From Phalacrocorax aristotelis (taxonomy: Eukaryota; Chordata; Aves; Suliformes; Phalacrocoracidae), in NCBI RefSeq assembly GCF_949628215.1, contig NC_134278.1:110457277-110521276 (forward strand): 64,000 nt of DNA. The letters are read 5' to 3'. The notes under the pieces were generated by a model. The model had not been told where the DNA came from. It searched no databases and was given only the letters and a program-made list of their open reading frames with translations. This document shows positions 35,801 to 47,660 of this stretch, one piece after another (position 1 is the first letter of the stretch; the number at the start of each line of letters is the position of its first letter). The translations under genes and the position numbers were made by a program.

Positions 35801-38800
35801 CTGAAGACTTTCACCCTTTGACACATTCCTCTCTCAGGTTACTTGCTGTCTAGAAGGTGACAGTAGAGGTTCTGTTGGTGAATGAGCATTGCTAAACAAC
35901 TGTACGGAAGTGTGCATCTGGAACACAGCATTTCAGCATCTCTCTCCCCTGGAGAGTGAAGGAGAAGTCAGAGTTGTGCATGTTTGTGTGAAAAACAAAG
36001 GCGCATCACAGCAGCATGAGACAAGAAAGGGATCTTCCACAGTTATACTTGTCAACAACAATGACACTAACATTTGGCACTTCTCCGATGCCTTTCAGCT
36101 GAGTGTATTAGAGAACTGTGCAAGGACGGAGTCTCTCAGCAAGGTTATACTGAGAGTCCAAGAAATTATCTGGGCAGATGAAAGTCATGCATACCACCCT
36201 TTCTAAGCATTCCTGGAGCATGAGTGTGTGTATCTGCATCGCAGACTTGGGAGCTTTCTCCCAATGCATTTAATTAAGAATTTTCAAATTTAAAATATCC
36301 CCACTATTTTTTGTTCACTGAACAGAGAAGATCAGCCCCAAACACATGCATGCACATTCACAGTGGGTAAAATTGCAGAAGGTTTGTGTGTTGTTGAAGT
36401 AAAAATCTCCATTATTTTTGCTTTTGAGAAGATCTTTTCGTACATCGAGAATATCCCATTGTAGTACACCTCTCCTGGACATGCAACACAGAGGAAGTCA
36501 TGTACAGAAATGCCTGGCTGTACAACTTCAGTGTTACAAAAAGATTTTGCAGCAATTTTTCATCTCCTGTGCCTGACAATTTTGAATACAAGCTGCAAAT
36601 AACAGCTCCAGTAGTATGTAGTGCCCTGCTGTGCAGGCAGGGCTGATGTGCAGTGCTGCCTCTCAGGGGAGCAAAAGGACTGCCACAAGCTGGCATTCAC
36701 CCCACCCACCATGGAAGAACTCTTCGTTGAAAGATATTTGTGGAGAAAATTTCCATTTCATTGTTGTCTTGTGCCAATGTGGCTTCAACATGGTGAATAT
36801 ACTGAAGGGCACTATTACCTTTTGAACTTGCATTTACGGAAACTTGGTTTATTCCTGAGAAAACAGATAGCATTATTTTACATATGAAAAGGTTTAATGT
36901 AAGCAAATGTAAAGTGCTTTTATTATATGGAAGAGCTGAAGGCAATTCTCCCCACCCTTCCCCCTGCAAAGATTACTAATGCCTGTGAAGAGGATTGCAG
37001 CTAGCTGTGCTGGTGTGTGAGGAGGCTGCGCACGCACGCAGGGCAGGTAACGTGTCCTTAAGGCACAGCTCGCTCAGGTAGCCTCTTCACCAGCTGGCTC
37101 CATCATTTCACATGATAGTGGTGCTATGCCCTCTACGTTTCAGGCTTTGCCTGCCCCTGATGGGGACTGGGGAGTGATTTTGAGGCTTGATGCAGCACTG
37201 GCACCTTACTCAGTTGCCCAGGGCTATTTAGGCAGCCAGAAGATAGACTGTAGATAGAAACCAGCCATCCTGATCTAGTCAGCAGAACAACCTCTTTTGC
37301 TCACAATAGCTGCAACCAATTCCTCCTTCAGTATTATCTACATGGTGTTTAAAATAGATTTAAATAAACTTTCATAGACCTTTCATAGCCTTTCCAGATA
37401 ACTCACCTTATTTACTACCTTTGTACTTAGACATTGAGAAACTACATTCCAGTTGCCACAGCTCTTAGTCTTTCTGCCCATTCACTGCCATTCTTCCTCA
37501 TAGCAAAAGTATTCTTCATACCCTTTTCCAGAACAGCATTCCTCATAAAAGAATATTTTTGCTGCTTCCTCCAGGATGCTTACTTGTAGGCAACACTATT
37601 CTTATGCTTATATTCTTATTTCCTGCTCCATGTGCTGTTATATTCCTGGTGGCAATGTTGCTTGGCACTTCTAAAACTCAGCTTCAGGTATTACTGCTTT
37701 CTGATAAATCAAGTTCCAAGCACATTCATAAGCATACCCTAACTGTACATCTGAACTGTGGGATTATTTTCCCTATTGCCCAACAATTCACATTTTAAGC
37801 ACCTTGCTGAAGACTTTAGTTCTCACTTTACTTTTTGGCACCAGCACTGCATGTGAGTGGCTGTGAGGTAAAATCTATACGGATACAGGGGGGTTGCACA
37901 AAGGCAGTATCAGAAGCCTGAGTCCTCTGAGCTTTCACAGAACCACAATTTAATCTAGGTGAGTTAAAGGTGCTTGTGCAATGAAGCTCTCAGCCCTGGC
38001 ATGAAATTTAACCATGGTGATTAGGGAAACCTTATCGTTTGAGCTATTTTTGTGCATTAGGCACTTTCTAAAGCTAAATGAATCTCTTATCCCCATATAG
38101 CTCCACTCTGTCTGTGAATCTGCTCTGACCAGCTGCTTGTACTTACTGCCATGCAGTCTGTCCTATTTATGCTTCAGTGTGTGCTGTTCTGCATAGATTA
38201 TTTCTTTTCCATGTTAAAGAGTTTTTTGCTCTTGAGGTCTTATTAATGTGTTGCTTCCTGACACACATGCACACACATATACTCATACACACACAAAACC
38301 CCAACAAAGAATGCAAACCAAATTCCTCCTATGACAAAGCCCAAAATGAATATGAAAGTAACTTTACTTTTATTGGAAAATGTAGAGGGATGTAATATAA
38401 CAGATCAGGTGACAGCATGTGAGACAAATGGCCTAATTAATAGCTCATCATTCCAGGGATTGTGTCAGCAGACAGTTATTTTTTGTGGCATTTATTAAGG
38501 AATTTGCTGGTGGCATCCATCTTGAACAATGAACATTTTACTTTTTGACTGAATTCTTACACAGAACTTAAAGGCAGATACCAAAGGGAGACACCTAGAC
38601 TTAGGCAGAATTGAGTTTCAGAGGAGAGCAAATGCAACCCTGAAAGTCAGGCCATTTCCTTATGGACCATAGTTATGAAATAGGGCCCTTAATGTGCGTG
38701 AACTCTGGAGGAGAGAGTTGCCCTCTCTGTCTTTCCCCACCCAAGGAGCTGTGGTCATGCCCAAGCATTCTTCAGCATAGGAGGATTTTAAGGGTGTATT

Positions 38801-41203
38801 CTCTCCATCTGGTTCTTGTTAACATCATTGTTTCTCTTCCTGCCTCTCTCCATGGAGAGAAGACTGTGGCTGAGCACTGTCCAGCCAGGGTGAAAGAATA
38901 GTCATTTGGGAATGTACAGGGTTCTTAATGAAGGGGGGCCTAATATAGAGTTAACAGGCTATTACTAGGGTATCCAGTAAGGGTCATACCCAGCTCCCAT
39001 TATATTTTAAGGATAAATGTGTACAGAATTCCATTTAGCCTCCTTTATAACACAGTCAAAACCAACGAGGTCTGAGTATATCCCACCACAAATAATTTGT
39101 ATTCCTACTCCTTATAAGGGCAGAGGATGCACAGGAATGAGGAAGGATAGAGTTTCTTCAGTTTTCTGGAGCTTAAAGATGTAGATTCAGTTTCTCATGT
39201 GAAATGAAAGACAACTAGGTGCACCAGTGTTTTTGAAAATCTTTCTGCAGCCCCAATTCTCAAAACCACACGTATATCTAATTTCACGGGAGTTGAGCAT
39301 CAGTCTGAAGATCTAAACTTTAGGAGGATTTTCAAAAGTGTTTGAGGTACCAATTTCCTGTTAAAAATGAATACACCTAGTCTGACTTCCACAGAACAGA
39401 ACACAGTGTTTGCCATCTACTGCCACGAAACACAGTCATTGATTCATTTGACCCAGGCTGAATACATCTACTAAACCCCCATTCTCAAGCTGTGTCTTCC
39501 ACTTGTTATCAGTGTGCCTAATTCAGCACTTACAAATTCTCCCCCTGAAGTTACCAAGTGTGTTTATATCTGAGTGTGAAAGTGCTCATGGAAACAGGAG
39601 GGACCTATCACAAGTTTTTCCAGGTGTTACCATTCCAGCTTCAAAAAGCTGGTAGCAATGTCAGTCACAAGGTGACCCAGGTTCTTTTTTTTTAAGCACT
39701 GGGACCCTAAAGGACTATAGTCAGCACTGAACTCAGGAAACTTACTTCTGACATGAATACTAGCACAAAGAGATGAAAAACTAGTTCAACATCAGCCTTA
39801 AATAAAGGAACATGACTAAACAGGAATACATTCTTATTAGCAACCAGTTGTCTGTCCTACAGAAGGCAGAACATGCTAATATATGTAACTATAAAGACAG
39901 ACTCCAAAATATTTAAGTTTGTGAGCAGAGGTGTTGACAGTTAAATTGAACTTCTGGCAGGCATTTCCAGCTTGTGAGGGAGCGAACACCAACTCTTCAG
40001 CTTTCAAAACATTTACCAAAAAAAATAATTACAAAGCCACATAGTTTCAGAATGACTTTCATTTGTCAGGACAGTTAACAGCAGTAGGGAGAAAAGCCAA
40101 ATGCTAGCAGGAAAATACTGACAAATCACTTGATGTAAAGCTGAGCCTTGTATTACAGGAGAGCACAGGACCTGTCATCTAGCCCCAGCAGGCCCATACT
40201 GAATCTGCTACAGTTGTCTGACCTGGGGAGGAACTGGGCTGCGTTGGGGTTGTACCACGGAGTGTGGAGCCCTGGGGCACAATTTCTAGTCTGGCAGTGT
40301 CTCTTTCCTCCTTCATCCCTTTCCAAGTCTGAGTGGATATGGGTGGGACTGCATCATTGCCCCAGCCAACAGACTCAGAACATGTGCTTCATGATGCCAG
40401 GGAAAAGGGGAGAGAGGAAGGAAGGATCTAGGAGTCGACAACAGGGATAACCACCCCTGTGCGAAAGGAAGTGTCTGGGATATTATCCCCTTCTGCTTGA
40501 TGGGAGCGGGAAGTGTACTGGCCAGTGGGTTTGTTCCATCTCTTGCTTTGGCACCCAGCTCCAGCCTCCTTCTCCTGCCACCTTCGCTCCTGCCCTCTCC
40601 GGCCATCCCTCTGGCCTTATTTCTTCTATTCTGCAGCAAAAGTGAGTGTTGGCAACCAGCTATCCAGAGCCAGCACACCTCTTAACTGGCCTTTTATCTG
40701 GTTCCCACTGGAGCTTGCTGAATTCAGCACAGGCTCAACAAGCCACCTCGCTCTGCGGGTGTGTTTGCAAAAGCTGAACTTATACTACCAGCTCTGGGCT
40801 GTCCAAATTTGGGATGCTGGTTGAGTCGTAAATGTTTTGCAAAGAGCTATCACTTATTGCCTCTATTAATTCCTGTGCAAAATAAACATTGTAGCTAAAT
40901 GGGGAAGGAAGTGAATGAACTGATTGGGGTTAAATAACCCTAGCAAACCAAACTAGTTCCAGATAAAATTTAGGCTGCTTGTTGAGTTTTGTTTTTCAGA
41001 TCTTTGCTTTTTACCTCAGCTAACCCAGAGCAGTGTTGGTGCTCTTCTGCTTTCTGTCTTGGAACAGATCCAGAAATAACAAAATACATTGCAGAAGAAG
41101 CTGTTTACAGAGGAGGTCTGGGAGTACAGAAGCAGGAGAAAGAGAAATTTTATGAGTGAGTCTTTTCATATTAATTGTCTGTCCTGATTATGCAGATTAA
41201 GGA
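32846..41203. other. Gene-free, CpG-poor interval
   Basis: No gene is recognised. One low-repeat piece (about 38410-38560, with GGCCTAATTAATAGCTC and CATTTATTAAGG) has enhancer-like texture. A stretch near 39240-39350 resembles degraded nonautonomous DNA-transposon sequence, but this is too weak to call. Short CA repeats lie at 38263-38297. Partial CTCF-like match at 39409-39423 (three mismatches, minus). Confidence 0.45.
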
Positions 41204-41801
41204 TGTATTGGGTTTGGTTGGAATAGAGTTAATTTTCTTCACAGTACCTAACATGGGCTGTGTTTTGGATTTGTGCTCAAAACGGTGTTGATAACACAGG
41301 GATGTTTTAGTTATTGCTGAGCAGCGCTTACACAGAGTCAAGGCCTTCTCTGCCTCTCACCCCACCCCACCAGTGAGCAGGCTGACAGGGCACAAGAAGC
41401 TGGGAGGGGACACGGCTGGGACATCTGATCCCAACTGACCAAAGGGATATCCCACACCATATGACATCATGCTCAGCATATAAAGCTGGGGGAAGAAGAA
41501 GGAACTGGGGGACCTTTGGAGTGATGGTGTTCGTCTTCCCAAGTTAACCGTGACGAGTGATGGAGCCCTGCTTTCCTGGACATGGCAGAACACCTGCCTG
41601 CTGATGGGAAGCAGTGAATGAATTCCTTGTTTTGCTTTGCTTGCACACATGGATTTTCCTTTACCTTTTAAACTGTCTTTATCTCAACCCACGAGTTTTC
41701 TCAATTCTACTCTTCCAATTCTCTCCCCCATCCCACTGTGGCAGGGGAGTGAGTGAGTGGCTGTGTGGTGCTCAGTTGCTGGCTGGGGTTAAACCACAAC
41801 A
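41204..41801 (+). mobile_element. Solo LTR of an avian endogenous retrovirus
   Basis: A 598-bp element beginning TGTATTGGG and ending CCACAACA, with the TG...CA ends of retroviral LTRs. It resembles a well-known LTR family of bird genomes: ...GGTTGGAATAGAGTTAATTTT near the start, a promoter-like CATATAAAGCTGGG near 41478, and GGCTGGGGTTAAACCACAACA at the end. No internal retroviral genes lie on either side, so it is a solo LTR. Flanking bases do not give a clear target-site duplication, suggesting age or slightly misplaced ends. The class (ERVL versus ERVK) was not resolved. Confidence 0.7.
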
Positions 41802-44239
41802 GAATGTTTCAATAAGCCTGTATTATTTGCAGTGCAGAAAGAAGACGGCCAGCATGCAGGCCCCCTTGAGCTCTGTCTATCCACATATAAACAACACAGA
41901 CTATCCACAGTTGTTACTCTTGGAAGTAACTCAAAGCTGTAGCAGCTGCCACCAACTACAGTAGCTGCTCAGCTGGGGAGACTTCCATAATGTTGACCTT
42001 TATAACAGCAAAGGATATACCTTTGTTGCTTAACACGCAGCTCAGAAAACAGAATGTAAAAATCTTCTGGTATTGCAGTCAAGCCACAGACTATTTCCAA
42101 TCCATCTTAGCAGACCCAGTGTGAGGACAAAACTCCCAACAGATATTTTCATCCGATGCTCCTCATGTGGATGAGCTGCAAACAGAGATTTCCAAGTACT
42201 GGCAGAGTGTAGCAGCTTGTGTAACATACTACAGCCTGGCCATGATTTGGCAATATCAGCAGAAGGATGTTGAGGTGTTACCACAGTACTTCCCTTTTCA
42301 CACTTCAGTAAGTTAAAAGGAATATTAAACTGTCCAATCTCCATGCTGTTATTCCTTTCTAATACTTCTGGAAGTGACTACTACAGACAGATGATACCAG
42401 TGTTGTGCTGGAGTGAGGTAGAAACTCTTCTGGTTACTGCCTGTCCTTAGAAAAAAAGGTTGCAGCTTGCAGAGAATACCTGGCTTCACAGCAAGTAAAT
42501 ATAAAGTTGGAAACTTGTTTCATTGAACAGATGTTAAGAAATGTCAGGCAATTACAGCTCCTTTCACTCAGCCTTTTTGTGGTGAAAGCATTGTGGCATC
42601 TGTAGAATTATTTTTTGTGGACTTCTGTGGGTGCAACGCAGTATATGCTGCTGCTGGTGCTTCTCCTGTGAAATGCCATCATAAGTACATGTAGGCAGAC
42701 AGATGAACACATCAGATATGATCAGAACAGCTCTTCTAGGGTAGTTCCTAAATCTGAGACATTTTCTAAGACCTTGCCATTCAGGAGTCCTGTGTTTCTG
42801 AAGGGTTTCATAGATCTTATTTTATCCACAGGAGGCCAGAGTTATGAACAGTCAAACCTGTAGTGCCTTCAGGAAAGAAGAAGAAAGAGACTAAACCCCA
42901 TTTCTCCCCCAGTCATGTATTCCTGGATGTGCACCAAGGCCCTTGATGGTTCTGGGACTAGTCAAAGGTGGTGCTACCAATGTTGACCACTTTCTGGAAA
43001 AACAAACTTTCATTTGTGATGGGGACTTGAGGAGATTATCTGTTCTATCAGATAGATGTGTCCTTTCAGACTCATTATATTGTTTGAGGCAGGTAATAGC
43101 CATCAACATCGTTGGTCCATGTCAGCAAAATGAGTATTTTTCTGTAGCCTATCATCGACCAGATGAGTTTGGACCAAAGTCCGAAGAGATTGACTGAAAG
43201 CCGGAGCACTTTTTGGAGTTTACTATGTTTAACCATTACTTTAGTTTTACTTTGTGTAGACCTTTTGCAAATTGAGGTGAGCATATCTGGACAAAAAGAA
43301 GGGGATGCAAGCTCTGCACACCAAAAAACCTGTGCTTGGCACAGCATGGAAAGATGCATTTTAGATACTGTACTCAGTCACATCTTCCACATATTCATAT
43401 TGCTTCTATCGGTTCCCACAGTGACGGCTCCCCCTCCTTAACTAGCCTCACCAAGGTCTTACCTTTGGGGCTAATCCTGCTCTCTTCACTCACCCAGATA
43501 GTAATAACCCAGCACTGCATGATCAGCCATCTCCCAGCCTCACTCACAGAGAACCTGTGGCTTTCTCTCCTGCAGTAGGAGATAATGGGGTTTAGGGCAT
43601 ACAAGTGACCATCCAGGCAACTTCCATACAGGCGGTGCTCAGGGAGCCAGGTCCCCCTCTGTACATGGGTTGGGAGGACCAGTGCCAGATGTGCTCAATA
43701 GGGCACATTCGAGCTGCATCTGAGCTTCCTTTCACGGTTTTGCTGTCTGCGTGGCTGATGTGCTTTGGAGCTGCCCTTAGCACACAGTGGGGATCCACCC
43801 TCTGGGCTTGGAGATCCTTCTCTTCTAATTATTTCTACAGAATTATTCAGATGAAGTGTACAGACGTGATTAGTCTTACCATGGATTTAAAGGGTACTTA
43901 TGTGTTATATGGTTCAGAGTAAACTTCAGCTGTGGGAAACTACATTCTGCTCAAAATATGTGCAGGAGGAATGGATCCTTTCTTTATAGGGATCTAAAAA
44001 CACCCCCTATTGCTATAACCTAGTTGTGTAAACCCTCTGCATGTGGGATGAGAGGACTGTACATATGGAAGGCTAAGGACTAGGATTGCCAAGGTCTTAC
44101 AGTGGCCATAATATATGACCTATGAATTATATTTGTTGTCCCACATGACAGTAACAATGCATTAAAAGTATTTTGCCCCTTCCTCTCTTTCCCTTTCTCC
44201 CTTAATTCTCACATCATCCTGGTGTCTCCATACATGAAG

Positions 44240-44520
44240 GCTGGAATGGTTTTTCTTTTTAACTTCATATCAGGATGACATTGGGATTGGGACTCTACAG
44301 GCTCACACTGGAATAATTGATGCCATTTGCATTTCACATTCAAACAGCTTCATAACAAGATCTCTGTAGAATTGCACTGAAATTGTTTTCCCACTGAAGT
44401 CTTACAACACAGCAGCAATATAATGACATTTTAATGGGATCCCTATAGACTTGCCATGAAATTGTCAAGAGAAAATAGTGGTGATGTTAATTGAATTGGG
44501 AGCTAACATTGTTAAAATCA
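44240..44520. promoter_or_regulatory. Candidate conserved noncoding element within the boundary interval
   Basis: Non-repetitive stretch with a perfect POU octamer ATTTGCAT (44325-44332) 10 bp after a TAATTG homeodomain core (about 44313). It also has AATATAATGACATTTTAATGGG (about 44419-44440, two TAAT cores) and GTTAATTGAATTGGG (about 44486-44500). It stands out against motif-poor surroundings. Conservation is untested. Confidence 0.35.
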
Positions 44521-47500
44521 AATGTGAAAAGTAATTGCTCTGTGAGAAGAAACGCACGAATTTAGGTGCTGATCTTGTGAAGATATATGCGAGTAATTTT
44601 GCTCATAGAAGCAATCCCCTTGAAATCTACTTCTCTGGGGAACAAAGTTAGGACCTAGAAGAAACCAATTCATTTTATCTTCTACACTCATATACAAAAT
44701 GGTTAGCCCAAATGCAACAATCAAAGGCTGTGCCTCAACTGTGACATTTCCTATGCATGTCTTTGCAGATGCTAAGCAGAAATTACCTGGAAAAGCTTGG
44801 CACTTGACACCATGAATCCTCTAACTATACAAAAATAGAGCAACAGTTGCTTAGCTGGTAAAGCCCTAGGGTAAAACCATATTAATAAAGAAGTTGCTGG
44901 GAACAGTGTCACTGACTATAGCAGAGGTAGCTTGCCATTCCCAGTATTGTCTTCCTGAGGATCCCAAAAGCTCACACACACACCTGTTTTGGAGGCTAAA
45001 CCTAGAGAGAGAAGGGCTGTTCTTTTTAATCCTTGTGTTTTCTGAGACACAAGAATGTGTTTGAGTGAAGATTTTCACTTTTATTTCTAGTGTAATGAGA
45101 GAGAGAAAGTTGCTTTAAAAATAAACCTTGCAATTCTTGTGTCATCATGTGAGTGCCAGATTTTGGAGTTCAGTTGTTTCAAAAGAGACTGCTGGAGTGG
45201 CCAATGTCACCTGACTGTGGAAAACAGGGCAAATGCTCTGACCTTACTCCCTTGCCTAAAGCATTGTATGTAAGAATTACACTAACATATACTGATAGTT
45301 TTTCAGTTAGTCATAAAACTGTCATAGCACTGCCAAAAATAATCCCACCTGATCAGAAGGACCTAAAACTGTTACGTCCAACATACTGAGTTCTGTCCAG
45401 AAATAAAGTGGTCATAAACTCTGCTCATAACCAGAGCTGCATGTCAGAGGGAGGTAAGAAGATCGATACAGAAAACAAACCATTAGCAATGATAATTATT
45501 CTCTTTCTTGCAAGAGAAGCCTAGAGTAATTGATCTGCCATGGCACCCGTGCAGACCTACTCCTCAGATGAACAAAAAGCTGAACAATAGAGTCCTGATA
45601 GGTGGCCTGATAACTCAGGAAATTAGTGCAGGGCTGCTGGGTGAGCTCTGGGCCAGGGCTTCAACCTGCCTTCATGGAAACCAAATCAGAACTTTCACCA
45701 TCAACTTCAGCAGAAACAGGAGGCATTCTTATGTCAAGTAAAACCAAAACTAGGAACTGAGTTATTAGGGAAAGAATACAGAGACAACCAAGCAACAAGT
45801 ATAATTATGTCTGAGTTTGAATTCACAATTCATCTGCATCTCAAATATTGCACGCATTTCTTCGTACCAAAAAAGGGTGTTATCAAAAAAAAAGATAGAG
45901 GGTTAAAAGGCTGATGAGAAGTAGGAAATGGCTTTTGTTTAAGGAGAAATTGAAAAGGCCCTTAGTTTGCAGAACTATATAAGGGTGGAGAGCATAAAGC
46001 AGGTGAAAAGTGTATGTGTAGTCATTATTTCTAACTTCACAGGGATATGGAGACACCCAATGAAAATAATTGCCAGATATAAAACCAAATGAAGGAAGCC
46101 CTTTCTTTCATACACCACATAGCTACACTGTGGAACTAATTGTTGCAGTATATGGTAGATGGTAAAGCCCCAAAGGAAGTCTGAAAAAGATGATATGCCC
46201 TCATGGAGGGTAGGTCGACTGACAGGTTTTAAAAATGATGATCTGGATGCAACACTGAGCTCACAAATTCCCTTAATCAGAGGTGGGTAGATGTACAAGG
46301 GAGAAGAGCAACATGTACCTGCTCCAACTCCTATGCCCTTAAACATTGATTGGAGTTCACTGTCACGGGTCTTAACTAGATGCGCTTGGCTGTGGTGGGA
46401 CTGAGTGCAGCTGATCTCAAGTCTTACGGAATGTTGTGTAAAATAAGTCAGCGTTCTCTCAGCACTGGACAAGTTGTCTCCTTGTCAAACCACCGCTCCA
46501 ACCAGTACCTCTGCACCTGTCAATTCTACCTGAATAGTGAGGACTGCAGAAAGCAGGAAGCCTCGACTGACATCATGCTCCTACATAAGGACTCTTCAGA
46601 TGTGGCAGAGAGATGCCCCCTATGACATTTGTTCTGTGACCAAAGAAAGAGTTTCAAGCAGAAGGTTTATCAGTTCATTACTCTTTCCCAGTCACTATGT
46701 TCCTCACAGACTAGATATTCAAGTGCACAGTGCCAGCGCTTACCTAATGGATTCTGAATTGTCATTTTAATTTTTAGAAATCTAAATAGTATTTAGGAAG
46801 CTATTTGCCTTTTGGCTTTGCTTTACAGCTAGGAACAAAACCAGACAACGAAGCCAGCCATGACTCCCCTCAAACTGCTCCTGAAATGCTTAAAAATGAG
46901 CACATCCAACTAGCTCAGCTGTGTTGGAACTCATGGCCAAAGAGACCTGTTTATTATAGGATGTGATTGTCAGGTTATTTATTTTTGTGGCTCCACTGCT
47001 GCAGTGCAGAAATCCTGGGTGGTCCTCAAGGCCATCACGAGTGCTCTGTACCCAGGGCTGCAGAAAGTATTAAGAAGTAAAGTGTACACATGGCTGGCTT
47101 GGTGGACTGTGACTGGTTGGTCGAAAGTTGTGGGAACCACTGAGCAAGCTATAATCCTTGAGAGGCCAGGGTCCATTCTCATGTATTCAGAGAGAGACCC
47201 ATAATTATTCCAGCTGAAACCAGATCAGGCACCAGAGCTGGACATGGGACAAAACATTAAGTTGTTTCATTTCATTCTGACCTCTTTTTATGGCAATAAC
47301 TGCTAAAAGGAAAACAAATGTTCTTAGGGATCTGCTTTGTTCTGCTTTTACATGTGGAGCACACAAGGGGCCTTTTCATGCAGAAAAATGCATAAATCAC
47401 TCCCCTAGTTTTACTTACGGGAATGCAGAATTTTCATGTTAGAGAAATACAGCCTGTAACGAGATGCACAGACATCTGACAAAGAGTAGGAATTTCAGGG

Positions 47501-47609
47501 AAAAAAAAAGGTGGAGATGATTTAGGTATTAGCCAAAATGAAGGATGAACCTCATGAGAAAATGTGCTTACAGGAATTATGCAGAGAAGGTATTTAATGT
47601 ATATATACA

Positions 47610-47660
47610 GGGCCAGATTCTCAGCAGCTCTAAGTAGATGTAGCTTTTACTCACTCACTT
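47610..47660. mobile_element. Possible fragment of an old palindromic repeat
   Basis: GGGCCAGATTCTCAGCAGC followed by TAAGTAGATGTAG resembles the start of a palindromic amniote repeat seen in birds and reptiles (GGGCCAGATTCTCAGC...TAAATC). Only one end is present. Assignment is weak. Confidence 0.3.

Noticed and set aside
39409-39423. Third CTCF site (TTTGCCATCTACTGC, minus)
   Set aside because: Three mismatches to the 15-bp core; kept only as a weak partial match. The same reasoning applies to 52226-52240, 54757-54771, 61515-61529, 63698-63712 and 63963-63977, with two or three mismatches each.
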